Below are positions 1 through 7,901 of a stretch of DNA of 36,641 bases, in pieces. Numbering within the stretch: the stretch's first letter is position 1; every line of letters starts with the position of its first letter. The stretch is taken from positions 1 through 36,641 of the forward strand of contig UQZR01000024.1 in assembly GCA_900545585.1 (NCBI GenBank). Direction: 5' to 3'. Source of the stretch: an uncultured Eubacteriales bacterium. Its GTDB lineage: Bacteria; Bacillota; Clostridia; Oscillospirales; Oscillospiraceae. The notes below the pieces were generated by a model, which saw nothing but the letters and a program-made list of their open reading frames with translations, ran no database searches and was not told the origin of the DNA. Position numbers and translations under genes: made by a program.

Positions 1-150
1 CATCGTTCCATACAAGATATTTTTAACCTTTGTTTTAGAGCTGGATTTGTCATTGATGGATTTTATGAAGAATGTTTTAAAACCAACAAAGAAATTCCTA
101 TGGTAATGATAGTAAGGCTTAAGAAGGTAAAACGTGATAGCTTAAAATAA
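1..150 (+). CDS. C-terminus of a probable SAM-dependent methyltransferase (partial)
   Basis: The frame is open from the first base and stops at TAA 148-150, giving 49 residues; the 5' part lies outside the window. The stretch RAGFVIDGFYEECF followed by a short basic tail is typical of the last strand-helix-strand of class I SAM-dependent methyltransferases, where a GF-(I/V) motif precedes a final beta hairpin (family knowledge). The catalytic and SAM-binding parts are not visible, so substrate and role are unknown. It is AT-richer than the chromosomal genes further right and probably belongs to the same integrated element. Confidence 0.5.
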   Translation, partial: HRSIQDIFNLCFRAGFVIDGFYEECFKTNKEIPMVMIVRLKKVKRDSLK

Positions 151-321
151 ATTCAAGTTTGTCGGGTAAATAGCAAACCCAGCCGAGCCAGTCAACGGTC
201 AAGATGAACGGCGCATATGCGCAGCCGTTGACAGCCCCGCCCGCCTTTGCTGGTAGGCAATCAAGGGGCGACAGCAAGAAGTGCCACCGCCCCGCACTAT
301 TATTCAGAAAGGGGAATTTCC

Positions 322-669
322 ATGACCGACCAGATAGCCTATCAAGAATATATCCAGCGCAGGTACAACGCCTTTTGCAAGACTGTTATCCGCTGTGCCG
401 CCTTGGACAAGATTTTGAAGCTTAAAAGTGGGTGTGGGCTTCTGCCCGCAGCTTGGGGGTGTGGGGCCATGCCCCGCCCAGTGCATTTGGCAGGGCAGTG
501 GCTTCGCCGCAGACCAGACAAATGCGATGCTGGCTGTCGGCGGCACAAGCTGCATATCACTCGTTTCCGTCGCTGCCGCCGACGAAAACTCGCTCACTCC
601 GCTGCACCGCCTTCTTCCCACCGAAACCGCTTCGCTGGGTTTCGGCGGGAGCCCTGTTGGGGGAGGTGA
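322..669 (+). pseudogene. Truncated sigma-like/HTH gene of a conjugative element
   Basis: An ATG at 322 follows the ribosome binding site AAAGGGG. The first ~35 residues (MTDQIAYQEYIQRRYNAF, then CKTVIRCAALDKILKLK) resemble the N-terminus of the small sigma-70-like or HTH proteins that recur in Firmicutes integrative conjugative elements (recalled, not searched). After about position 426 the translation becomes an Arg/Cys/Pro-rich, low-complexity string that does not look like protein, and it runs on by chance to TGA 667-669. I read this as a gene whose 3' part was replaced by unrelated DNA. Only about 322-426 is recognisably coding. Confidence 0.5.
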
Positions 670-904
670 TTAAACTCCCGTTTTGCATTTTTTCGGCATT
701 TCTGTGTGGGGGTGGTATCACTACCCTCGGCGTGCGCTTCATGCCGTTGAAACGCTGGACGCGCAGGGGACACGGTGGCTTAATAAGCTCCTTGTCGTGT
801 ACTCGCTCCCCGTCGGCTCTGCGAGCGCACACAGCGGCTCACACGCCGAAACACGGCGGGTTCTCACCGCCTGAGACATCGACAGGGTCGATAGGGTCAA
901 CAGC
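427..904. other. Non-coding element-type DNA with short GC-rich hairpins
   Basis: No convincing gene is seen. Short hairpins are visible, for example GGGGC-CAT-GCCCC at 463-475 and GGGC-TTCT-GCCC just before it. Several short frames are open on both strands, but none has a ribosome binding site and protein-like composition together. Its position between a truncated conjugative-element gene and a RecA-like ATPase would suit a relic or transfer-origin-like region, but I see no nic-site motif that would establish that. Confidence 0.3.
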
Positions 905-1906
905 TTAGACACCCTGTGCATCGTCACTTTCGGCACGGCGCAGCTCAATGAGTCGCTTGCCGTTGCTGCGTCGCACCACGGCGGAAATGCCGATTTTGCT
1001 TAGAGTATCAACGCTTTGCAGGATCAGGCGAGATACCTTCTTCGGCGTGATGCCCTCGCTGCCCACAGGGTCGATCTGCGCGGACAGTTCCGTGGGAGTG
1101 CCGATAAATTCCGTGCGGTCACGCATCAGGTCAGAGAGAAGAATGACGATCCGACCGCCCAGCAGCTCCGGCTGCGTCCGACTGTCCGACACCAGTTCCC
1201 ACACATTTTCCGCGTTGCGCTCCAGTGTCAGTTCCCGGTACTCGATGTCGCGCCCGATGCAGGAGAGCGTTGCCTTGCCGCTGCCGCGCTTGTCCTCAAT
1301 GAGCGTGAAGCTGGAATCCACCGCGCCGCTGATAGCAGTCGTACCGGAGATGCGGCTGAACACATCGTCGGCAAGCTCCTTCCGCAGATGGTGGATCAGC
1401 AGAATGGCGATGCTGTGGGTATCCGCGATGTGCTTCAGTACGGAGAGGTCACGGTAGTCGTTGGCGTAGGTGTTGTCGTAGTTGGTGCCGCGGATCATTT
1501 GCAGCGTGTCGATGATGACCAGCACCGTGTCGGGGTGCTCAGAGAGGAACGCGCGGAGCTGTTCCTCCAACCCCTTGCCAAGAGTGTCGCTGTTGGTGGA
1601 GAAGTGGACGTTGGCGGGGGCGTCCTCCGTGATCTCAAACAAACGGTTCTGGATGCGGAGGGTGGAGTCTTCCAGGCAGAGGTAGAGTGTGGTGCCCTGC
1701 TTCACGCCCATGCCCCAGACGGCTTCGCCCTTCGCCACCGTGACGGCCAGCCACAGCGCCAGCCATGATTTTCCCACCTTGGGTGAGCCAGCAAGGATGT
1801 GCAGACCCTGAGACAGCAGCGTATCCACCACGAAGTTCAGCGGTGTGAGCGGTTGGCTCATCAGCGTTTCTCCGTCGATGGTCAGCAATCGGTTTTCTTT
1901 TTTCAA
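905..1906 (-). CDS. RepA-like/AAA_25 RecA-fold ATPase of a mobile element
   Basis: 333 residues. The start is TTG at 1906-1904, because AAGGAGG (1915-1921) lies 8 nt upstream; the frame is open further but lacks a site. Walker A is GSPKVGKS (residues 40-47), Walker B is VLVIIDTLQ (about 128-136, Asp133), and the IHHLRK motif near 178 resembles the sensor region of hexameric RepA/KaiC-like RecA-fold ATPases (AAA_25 group, DnaB-like helicases). The last ~90 residues look like a winged-helix domain. Such proteins act in replication or maintenance of plasmids, phages and islands; the exact role here is inferred. It is divergent from the DUF6076/sigma operon. Confidence 0.75.
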   Translation of the reverse strand: MKKENRLLTIDGETLMSQPLTPLNFVVDTLLSQGLHILAGSPKVGKSWLALWLAVTVAKGEAVWGMGVKQGTTLYLCLEDSTLRIQNRLFEITEDAPANVHFSTNSDTLGKGLEEQLRAFLSEHPDTVLVIIDTLQMIRGTNYDNTYANDYRDLSVLKHIADTHSIAILLIHHLRKELADDVFSRISGTTAISGAVDSSFTLIEDKRGSGKATLSCIGRDIEYRELTLERNAENVWELVSDSRTQPELLGGRIVILLSDLMRDRTEFIGTPTELSAQIDPVGSEGITPKKVSRLILQSVDTLSKIGISAVVRRSNGKRLIELRRAESDDAQGV

Positions 1907-1956
1907 TTTCGAATCCTCCTTAAAAATATTGCTCCCATCGGAACGATGAGAGCGAA

Positions 1957-2007
1957 AAAAGCAGAGGGGCGTTACCACGGGACGGCGCGTGGTTTTTCCC
2001 TCTGCTT
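1957..2007. promoter_or_regulatory. Long interrupted hairpin between divergent genes
   Basis: AAGCAGAGGG pairs with CCCTCTGCTT (1998-2007), and an inner CCAC/GTGG pair is present. The structure lies between the ATPase start (1906, minus) and the next plus-strand gene (2095), so it does not end either gene. It may be a leader structure or an operator; no regulator can be named. Confidence 0.35.
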
Positions 2008-2094
2008 GTATTGTGGAGGAATTCATGCTATGCTGAGAAAAAGAGCGGACAAATTAAAAATCAGGTAGGACAATTTTTGCGAGGGAGGATACAC

Positions 2095-3381
2095 ATGGGA
2101 GGCAACGTCATTTTCTACACCTATGGCAGCACCTTGGAACTGAACGGCCAGCAGTTGACCGCTGGTATGCTGACCGCCGATCTGCTGAATCTGTCTCCGG
2201 ACGAATACCTGCGCCTGAAAAAGCGTATGACACAGATCACCGATCTTGCGAAAGAATATGAGCGGAAGCGGGACATAGCGCTTTGGTGGAAGCTGAATGA
2301 GAAGATGGATGCGCTCTGTCAGAAGCTGCGCCGGTATCAGGTGTTCCGCCTGCTGCTGGGCGAAGACGAGGACTCTTTCTTCTCTGCCATACGGGAGATC
2401 ACGGAGCAGTTCAGCGTATTTCCCACAGAGGATCGAGCACCGACAGCGGAAGCGCAAAAAAGGCAGTTTGAGCGCGTGGCAAACCAATTCTCCGAGCGCG
2501 GCGAGTATGCTCCGCTCGACCTGTTCCATCCGAGTGAGGCAGATTTGGAAAAAGGGAAGGCTTTTTATTATGAACTGCTTCCTGCCTTCGGCCCCACCAG
2601 GGACGCATGGCGTGACTACCAAAAGCATCTTGACCGCTACGCGCTGTACCTCCATGACATCCGTGCTTTCAACGAGACCATTCGGAACTTTATTCAGTTC
2701 AGCTTGTCCAAGCTGGAACACAACAGTCCGGAGGAGTATGCGAAGGCTCTCTACGGCTTTTATAACGATGAGCGCATCGCGGAGAAGCTGATCGTCAATC
2801 CCATCCGCAACAACGGCGACTGCTATACGACCCACGACGCCTACGAGCTTTCCTATTTGCCGCGGCAACTGCCGGACGGCTCCGTTGCTATCTGTCAGGA
2901 GCACGTGACCGACAGCTTGCAGGCGCTGATGAAAGCGGATTATATGCTGGCGCTGAACAGTGGGCACAACATCCGCCGCTGCATCATCTGCGGACGGTAT
3001 TTTCTGCTCAAGAGCGGCGTCCACGCGTTGTACTGCGAAGGGGCGTGTCCCCACGCGCCCGGCTACACCTGCCGGCAGTTTGGTTCGGTGGAGTTGCAGA
3101 AGGAGCTGGCGAAAGACATTCCCAAGGTCAAAGTCAAGGTGACCGCCTTTTCCCGCATCACGAAGGATCTGTCTCGGGATGCAATTTCACAGGAGGACGC
3201 AAGAAAAGCCAAGGACTATGTGCGGGATCTGCTCTATGACGCTCTGCGTGACGCGAATATCTCCGTAGAGGCTTTCGAGCAGCGTATTTCCTCTGAGCGC
3301 GTTTACCAGCACTGTGGGATTACCAGAACGGCCAATCCAAGGGGCCGTCCGCCGAAGAAAAAGGCGGGTGAGCAATCATGA
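2095..3381 (+). CDS. DUF6076-like protein with C-terminal zinc-binding cysteines
   Basis: 428 residues, starting at ATG 2095 behind GAGGGAGGA; an earlier in-frame ATG has no such site. The N-terminal ~280 residues are helical and charged. The C-terminal part has C296-x2-C299, then C314-x3-C318 and C326, a likely zinc ribbon, followed by a basic tail ending NPRGRPPKKKAGEQS, which suggests nucleic-acid binding. I recall this architecture as DUF6076, a family of unknown function in Clostridia; the name is from memory. The stop overlaps the next start (ATGA at 3378-3381), so it is translationally coupled to the sigma-like gene and probably works with it. Confidence 0.65.
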   Translation: MGGNVIFYTYGSTLELNGQQLTAGMLTADLLNLSPDEYLRLKKRMTQITDLAKEYERKRDIALWWKLNEKMDALCQKLRRYQVFRLLLGEDEDSFFSAIREITEQFSVFPTEDRAPTAEAQKRQFERVANQFSERGEYAPLDLFHPSEADLEKGKAFYYELLPAFGPTRDAWRDYQKHLDRYALYLHDIRAFNETIRNFIQFSLSKLEHNSPEEYAKALYGFYNDERIAEKLIVNPIRNNGDCYTTHDAYELSYLPRQLPDGSVAICQEHVTDSLQALMKADYMLALNSGHNIRRCIICGRYFLLKSGVHALYCEGACPHAPGYTCRQFGSVELQKELAKDIPKVKVKVTAFSRITKDLSRDAISQEDARKAKDYVRDLLYDALRDANISVEAFEQRISSERVYQHCGITRTANPRGRPPKKKAGEQS

Positions 3382-4328
3382 CCAATGAGCAACTGATTCG
3401 CCAATATTATGACGGTGCCGAAGCCGCGCTGGAAAAGCTGTACCATAAAAACATCGGTCTGATCCGCGGCATCGCCAAGGAAACCGCGGCGGAGTTCAAC
3501 TGCCTGATAATGGAGCAGCATCATCCGAATCAGTTTTCCGCGTATACGAAAACGATTCTGGACGATCTCTGCGGCGAGGGCGCGTTGGAGCTGCTGACGC
3601 GGATACAGAGCCGGGAGTATGATGAGCGCAGCGCCGCGCTCACCACCTATCTCTACCCGCATTTGAAGGGGCGCATGACCCGCTGGCTGGAGCAGAATAT
3701 TGGCTGCATGGCGTTGAGCAAGGACGAGATGGCTGGCGTCCGGCAGGCGCAGAGGTTGTATCATGCCGCATGGAAGGATACCGGTGAGATCGCGGAGGAG
3801 TTAGGCATCTCCGAGGCTCGTGTCAGCCGATATGTTCGCTACAACACCCATTTCCTCGGTGTGCATGACCTTGTCCCGGAGGGCTATGACGGCGATCCTT
3901 ATGAGCGGCTGATGCCGGGGATGATCTTCGCTTCGGCGGAGCAGGCCGTGTACTGCAAGGTCTGCGTCGAGCTTTTCCGGGAACTGTTCGACGCCCTGCC
4001 AAAGAAGGACAAGGACATTCTCGGCAAGACCTGCGGCGTGTTCGGATACCCGGAGATGACCTTGAAAGAGATCGGGATGTATCACATGATGAAGGAGTCC
4101 GCCGTGGAGAAAGCGAAGAACCGCGCAATTGAAAAGCTGAGAGAAGCCTATCCCAGCAGCAAGCTTCAGGTATGGAGGACTGTTCATCGTATGTTGCGGA
4201 GGCCAATCCCGCCGCCGGGGCAGGACAGTGAGCTGCGGCGCAATTTTCTGCAGTATGTCCGTGCTTTGGCAGAGGTCTATGGCGTGCTGAGCGAAGCCGC
4301 CTCAGGTATAAATAACATCTCTGTATAG
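3378..4328 (+). CDS. Sigma-70-family-like RNA polymerase sigma factor
   Basis: 316 residues, starting within the stop of the preceding gene (ATGA). An N-terminal helical region could be region 2. A helix-turn-helix GEIAEELGISEARVSRYVRY (around residues 136-155) resembles region 3 or a degenerate region 4, and a second HTH-like segment, MTLKEIGMYHMMKESAVEKA (about 225-245), looks like region 4 before a KNRAIEKLREAY helix. This pattern matches divergent sigma factors found on mobile elements. It could direct transcription of element genes; the target promoters are unknown. Confidence 0.65.
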   Translation: MTNEQLIRQYYDGAEAALEKLYHKNIGLIRGIAKETAAEFNCLIMEQHHPNQFSAYTKTILDDLCGEGALELLTRIQSREYDERSAALTTYLYPHLKGRMTRWLEQNIGCMALSKDEMAGVRQAQRLYHAAWKDTGEIAEELGISEARVSRYVRYNTHFLGVHDLVPEGYDGDPYERLMPGMIFASAEQAVYCKVCVELFRELFDALPKKDKDILGKTCGVFGYPEMTLKEIGMYHMMKESAVEKAKNRAIEKLREAYPSSKLQVWRTVHRMLRRPIPPPGQDSELRRNFLQYVRALAEVYGVLSEAASGINNISV

Positions 4329-4380
4329 TCAGAACAGCAATACAGACTTTTGTACACCCTCTTATGGTAGCATCTATGCA

Positions 4381-4403
4381 AGCATCGAAACCGATGCTAT
4401 ACT
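4381..4403 (+). promoter_or_regulatory. Palindromic operator overlapping a -10 box
   Basis: AGCATCG-AAAC-CGATGCT (4381-4398) is a perfect 7-bp inverted repeat that runs directly into TATACT (4398-4403), a good -10 box; no good -35 box is present. The site precedes the Cys-rich/WYL/nuclease gene run. Since WYL regulators usually bind palindromes at their own promoters, this is a candidate autoregulatory operator (inference). Confidence 0.5.
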
Positions 4404-4421
4404 ATGAGAGGAGATGTCTTT

Positions 4422-4622
4422 ATGCATTATTCCAAAACAAACAAGGTCTGCGCCACTTGCGCCTATTGGACCGGAAGCCGAAATCTGGTGAATTCCGGAA
4501 ACTCTTCGGAGCCGACCAGCAATAGCGCCAAGTGCCAAATTCCAAACGGTTCCAATCGGGGCAGTACAAAGTTTTGCAGTTCTTCCTGCTCTAATTGGGC
4601 TAAGTGGCCGGTACTGAAGTAA
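4422..4622 (+). CDS. Small Cys-rich protein, 66 residues
   Basis: Starts at ATG 4422 with GAGAGGAG 9-10 nt upstream; an ATG 18 nt earlier overlaps this site and is less likely. Cysteines lie at 10, 13, 38, 52 and 56, with C-ATC-AYW near the N-terminus and C-SSSC-SNWAKW near the C-terminus, suggesting a compact metal- or disulphide-stabilised fold. I recall similar small Cys-rich proteins in mobile elements but cannot name a function. It is the first gene after the palindromic operator and is 22 nt ahead of the WYL regulator, so the two probably share a transcript. Confidence 0.6.
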   Translation: MHYSKTNKVCATCAYWTGSRNLVNSGNSSEPTSNSAKCQIPNGSNRGSTKFCSSSCSNWAKWPVLK

Positions 4623-4644
4623 AACGACACGGAGGGACTGCATT

Positions 4645-5604
4645 ATGCTGACGGAAAAAGCCAATGCCATCTGCCTTTTGGAGGTTCTAAAGGAGTATTC
4701 CGATGCGGAACATATTCTGCCCATGCGGGAGATCATTGCAAAGATGCAGTCCCTCTACGGTATCAAAATCGACCGCCGCACCGTATACGGGGCTGTTGCG
4801 CTTTTGATCGAGCTCGGTTACGACATCTCCCTTTACGAGGATAACGGCGTGGGCTATTACTTACGAGATCGGGAATTGGAGCCGTCGGAAGTCCTGCTGC
4901 TGACCGATGCGGTATATTCTTTCCCGTTTATCCCGGCAAGGCAGACCGAGCAGCTCGTCCAGAAGCTGCAAAAGCAGCTCAGTATCCACCAGCGGAAAAA
5001 GTATCGCCATCTGACCGTCACCCGGCAGGGACGCAAGACCGGTAACCGGCAGGTTTTTTGGAATATTGAGCAGTTGGACGAGGCCATTACACGCAAGAAA
5101 AAAGTGACCTTGGATTACTTGCACTACGGATATGACAAACGGCAGCACCCTACGGCAACCTACACCCTCAGTCCCTATGAGATGGTGTACACCAACGAAC
5201 ACTATTACCTTATCTGCGTCCCCGACCACGATCCGCACACGCGATTGTACCGCATAGACCGCATGGCGGATATTCGGATACTGGACGAGCCCCGCAGCGA
5301 AACGCCGGCGCAGAAGCAAGAGGCGCAAGATGCCGTTTACGCCTTTGTAGGTGCGCCGGAGCGGGTGGTACTGCACTGCGACCGCACCGTGCTGGACGAT
5401 GTGCTGGACCGCTTTGGTACGGACATACAGGTTTTTGAGCGGGACGAGCAGACCTTTACCGCCGTACTGACCACCCCGCCGCGCGGTGTGCGCTTTTGGG
5501 CACTGCAATACCTCTCCTTTGTAGAGGTGGCAGAGCCCGCTTGGCTGCGGCAGGAGATCATTGAGAGCATTGGGCAAAACTGGTATAGCACGGGAGAACG
5601 CTAA
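4645..5604 (+). CDS. WYL-domain transcriptional regulator
   Basis: 319 residues, ATG at 4645 behind GGAGGG. The N-terminal ~80 residues form a winged HTH (DRRTVYGAVALLIELGYDI). A WYL domain follows at about 150-215 (VTLDYLHYGYDKR, YEMVYTNEHYYLICV, LYRIDRMADI), then a C-terminal WCX extension to the end. This is the architecture of DeoR/YafY-type and BrxR/CapW-type regulators, which often repress anti-phage genes and sense a nucleic-acid or nucleotide ligand (family knowledge). Only one base separates its stop from the PD-(D/E)XK gene, so it very likely controls that operon, perhaps through the palindrome at 4381-4398. Confidence 0.85.
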   Translation: MLTEKANAICLLEVLKEYSDAEHILPMREIIAKMQSLYGIKIDRRTVYGAVALLIELGYDISLYEDNGVGYYLRDRELEPSEVLLLTDAVYSFPFIPARQTEQLVQKLQKQLSIHQRKKYRHLTVTRQGRKTGNRQVFWNIEQLDEAITRKKKVTLDYLHYGYDKRQHPTATYTLSPYEMVYTNEHYYLICVPDHDPHTRLYRIDRMADIRILDEPRSETPAQKQEAQDAVYAFVGAPERVVLHCDRTVLDDVLDRFGTDIQVFERDEQTFTAVLTTPPRGVRFWALQYLSFVEVAEPAWLRQEIIESIGQNWYSTGER

Positions 5605-5605
5605 T

Positions 5606-6763
5606 ATGGGAAATCTCATTTCCGAAGAAACCCTTCATAAATTGGAAGCTGATACATCGTTCCAACAGCTGTCTCAGAAGATGCAAACGCCGAACATTTT
5701 TGAGGTCTTGGGTATTACAAATGCCGAGATCCGCCACAGTAATTTCTTGGCATGGCTTCTTGATCCCAACGGCAATCACGGAATGGGAGATAAGTTTTTG
5801 CGGGAGTTTGTCTCAAAGTTAGGGCAAAGAGAAGTGGTCCCCGAAAATGTGACAGTCTGTATTGTGAGGCGTGAGTGGCAGCACATTGACTTGTTGGTTT
5901 TATGCCAGAAAGAAAAATACTTGCTGTGTGTCGAAAATAAAGTGTTCTCTGAAGAACACGATAATCAGCTTCGCCGTTATCGGGACATGCTATTAGAAGA
6001 ATACCCCGGTTACACCATGTCGTTTGCATTTCTATCTCCGGATGGAATTGCTCCGTTATCGACAGATGACCAGCAATACTGGCAGCCAGTCAGCTATGCA
6101 GATATTTTAGACGCAATCGAAAGTGCGAAAGGCGGTAGTGCTCTTTTGCCGGAAGTAAATATGCTGTTGGATCATTATACAGCAGCTGTCAGGAGGCACA
6201 TCGTGGGGGACGATAACATTAAAAAGCTGTGTCAGGACTTTTATGACAGACACAAAGAAGTGCTCGATACCATTTATGAAAACTGTAAAACCTCGCTCAA
6301 CCCAATCTGTGAAGTAGCGGAAGATTGGTGTAGAGAAAAAAGCGAACAAGGCGAGTTGATTTTCAGTCCTCAGTGGTCCAATAATACATATACCCGATTT
6401 ACAACCGAGACCATCCGAAAGTTGTTTCCCCAGCACACTAAACCCATCAGTGGCTGGAAAACAACAGATATGGCATTTTATGAAATCATCAAACGCGAAA
6501 ACTATTTCAAAATCACGCTCTCATTGTGCAGCGACAATCTAACAGATGAGCAACGTGCGGCTTGTGACCGCGTCAGTCAGGCACTGAATCGTCCCGACAG
6601 AAAGGAAGATTGGCGATGGAAACGCATCCGGAATTGGCCGCGTCATACAATCGAGTCCGAGCCAAACAGCGAAAACTATAAAGAAGAAATCTATAGATAC
6701 TTGAATACAAATTGGCGAGAAATACAAAAATTCGAAAATGATTTGCTCAATAAAACGGAGTAA
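5606..6763 (+). CDS. PD-(D/E)XK nuclease-superfamily protein
   Basis: 385 residues, ATG at 5606 one base after the WYL stop, with GGGAGA as the binding site. The N-terminal half shows IRHSNFLAWLLDP (42-54), the catalytic Asp in HIDLLV (Asp95) and VENKV (Glu110 and Lys112), which together form the PD-(D/E)XK active site; Q121 follows in QLRRY. The layout fits the PD-(D/E)XK family PF14281 (recalled). The C-terminal ~200 residues are uncharacterised. Members are common in defence islands, and control by a WYL regulator supports a role against foreign DNA, but no target can be inferred from sequence. Confidence 0.75.
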   Translation: MGNLISEETLHKLEADTSFQQLSQKMQTPNIFEVLGITNAEIRHSNFLAWLLDPNGNHGMGDKFLREFVSKLGQREVVPENVTVCIVRREWQHIDLLVLCQKEKYLLCVENKVFSEEHDNQLRRYRDMLLEEYPGYTMSFAFLSPDGIAPLSTDDQQYWQPVSYADILDAIESAKGGSALLPEVNMLLDHYTAAVRRHIVGDDNIKKLCQDFYDRHKEVLDTIYENCKTSLNPICEVAEDWCREKSEQGELIFSPQWSNNTYTRFTTETIRKLFPQHTKPISGWKTTDMAFYEIIKRENYFKITLSLCSDNLTDEQRAACDRVSQALNRPDRKEDWRWKRIRNWPRHTIESEPNSENYKEEIYRYLNTNWREIQKFENDLLNKTE

Positions 6764-6773
6764 TCGCGCGGAA

Positions 6774-6797
6774 CCCTGTACGGACATTTGTACAGGG
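6774..6797. terminator. Hairpin after the nuclease gene
   Basis: CCCTGTAC (6774-6781) and GTACAGGG (6790-6797) form a perfect 8-bp stem with an 8-nt loop, 11 nt after the nuclease stop. No T-run follows, so it is a weak terminator, an RNA stabiliser or an operator for the next gene. Confidence 0.4.
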
Positions 6798-6874
6798 CGC
6801 TGTGCTATTCTATCAGCAGAACAGAAATCGTACGAATGGTGCCGGGACGCGGCGCAAAGAAAGGATGAGCAACT

Positions 6875-7384
6875 ATGAAATACACTTCTGCACAGGCAAA
6901 TAAGCTGCTGAAAAAGCTGAATGACGAATATTCCGCCCTACTGGATAAAGAACAGCGCAGCCGGGATTTCCGCGCGGCGATGGGCGAGGACATTGAATCT
7001 GTGCGTCCCGCCTATGATTACGCAAAAACACAGGCGCGTCTTGAAGAACTGGAGGGAGCGATCCGCAGACTTAAGCACGCCATCAACCGCTTCAACACGA
7101 CGCAGGTCGTGGATGGCTTCGGGATTACGATCGACGAGATGCTGGTCTATATTCCGCAGCTGACCAAGCGGAAGAGCAAGCTGCTTGAAATGAAAAGCAG
7201 GCTGCCCAAAGAGCGCGTTGAAGAGCAGTACGGCCGGCAGTCGAACATTATCGACTACACCTACACGAACTACGATCTGACGGCTGTGGAGGCGGACTAC
7301 GAAAAGACCGCTGATGAACTGTCTCGTGCGCAGCTTGCGCTGGATACTGTAAATCAGCGGGATTCCTTTGAATTTTGTGAATGA
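6875..7384 (+). CDS. Coiled-coil protein, tentatively DUF6847/DIP1984-like
   Basis: 169 residues, ATG at 6875 behind AAAGGATGAG. Long heptad-rich helices occur at about 1-75 and 95-165, with a central LKHAINRFNTTQVVDGFGITIDEMLVYIPQ segment written here only as a pointer: LKHAINRFNTT (68-78) and MLVYIPQL (89-96). I recall this as the septicolysin-like DIP1984/DUF6847 group of unknown function; that match is from memory. It has no membrane segment or signal peptide. It lies between the nuclease and the retron on the same strand but is 300 nt before the retron promoter, so a link with either is only a possibility. Confidence 0.6.
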   Translation: MKYTSAQANKLLKKLNDEYSALLDKEQRSRDFRAAMGEDIESVRPAYDYAKTQARLEELEGAIRRLKHAINRFNTTQVVDGFGITIDEMLVYIPQLTKRKSKLLEMKSRLPKERVEEQYGRQSNIIDYTYTNYDLTAVEADYEKTADELSRAQLALDTVNQRDSFEFCE

Positions 7385-7647
7385 ACTCTTTCCGTCGCAT
7401 CGAGCAACCTGTCAAAAAGACCGACAGTTTCATTTCCTGTCTGCGTTTAAGGTCATAGACGGGAACCCGTTATTCTTTTTGTTATCTGTTTTGTCTGCCC
7501 AGGTTTAAGGATGGGGCCACCAACATTGATCTGGCACGGTACTCGACGCGAAAAAACTTTTCGGGAAACTGAAGTACGGTTATAAGTTCCCACACAGAAT
7601 ATGTTCTGCGCAAAGTTACGAGTTACTTTCTAAAATCGCAGAGCACC
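7385..7647. other. Intergenic stretch before the retron promoter
   Basis: No intact gene is seen. It holds GACAG/CTGTC (about 7423-7441), a short ACGG-GAAC-CCGT hairpin followed by TATTCTTTTT (about 7457-7476) that may terminate the coiled-coil gene, and CAGAA-TATG-TTCTG (7595-7608), an inverted repeat 40 nt ahead of the retron -35 box. A short open stretch reading DGATNIDLARYSTRKNF (about 7510-7560) may be a gene fragment. Confidence 0.35.
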
Positions 7648-7677
7648 TTGACAGTTTCTACTTTATGGCCTTATCAT
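7648..7677 (+). promoter_or_regulatory. Retron promoter
   Basis: TTGACA (7648-7653) and TATCAT (7672-7677) are separated by 18 nt. The predicted start of transcription, about 7 nt after the -10 box, falls at 7684, exactly where the a1 repeat of the retron RNA begins. Confidence 0.75.
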
Positions 7678-7683
7678 ATTAAT

Positions 7684-7703
7684 AAAATCAGCCCTTTGCA
7701 GTA
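7684..7703 (+). repeat. Retron a1 inverted repeat
   Basis: AAAATCAGCCCTTTGCAGTA, the exact reverse complement of 7866-7885. It pairs with a2 to bring the branching G next to the msd 3' boundary. Confidence 0.9.
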
Positions 7704-7865
7704 GCGTACAACCTAAAGCCAATTTCTTTAGGAGGGACAGCGAGTCGCTGTCCTGGATTTCAAGGTTATCCGCATCGCATAGCGATGCCCAAATCTGATA
7801 CGCTCCGGCGAATAGCCAATCACTTCATGATTCTCGATTCGCCTCCGCTTAATCAGACCATTTTG

Positions 7866-7885
7866 TACTGCAAAGGGCTGATTTT
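7866..7885 (+). repeat. Retron a2 inverted repeat
   Basis: TACTGCAAAGGGCTGATTTT, the exact reverse complement of a1. It ends directly before the ribosome binding site of the reverse transcriptase gene. Confidence 0.9.
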
Positions 7886-7901
7886 GGGGAGGACGCTACA
7901 C

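Larger units (their letters stand above)
7684..7885 (+). ncRNA. Retron msr-msd non-coding RNA
   Basis: 202 nt bounded by a perfect 20-bp inverted repeat (a1 7684-7703, a2 7866-7885). Right after a1 the sequence reads TAGC with G7704 as the expected 2'-5' branching guanosine, the same context as in known retrons. The msr part has three hairpins: CCTAAAG/CTTTAGG (7712-7718 with 7726-7732, loop containing UUU), GGACAGCG/CGCTGTCC (7735-7742 with 7746-7753) and GCATCGC/GCGATGC (7772-7778 with 7782-7788). The msd part is one long hairpin: TCTGAT/ATCAGA (7794-7799 with 7852-7857), GGCGAAT/ATTCGCC (7807-7813 with 7837-7843) and AATCA/TGATT (7818-7822 with 7828-7832). The predicted DNA product is roughly 65-70 nt. 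The structure was read by eye. Confidence 0.88.

Noticed and set aside
428..908. Short open frames in the non-coding element DNA
   Set aside because: No ribosome binding sites and low-complexity, Arg/Cys/Ser-rich translations in overlapping frames on both strands.
2023..3054. Minus-strand frame opposite the DUF6076-like gene
   Set aside because: Val/Gln/Arg-rich shadow; the plus-strand gene has a ribosome binding site, zinc cysteines and coupling to the next gene.
7595..7608. LexA box ahead of the retron promoter
   Set aside because: CAGAA-TATG-TTCTG does not fit GAAC-N4-GTTC; it remains only a short inverted repeat of unknown use.
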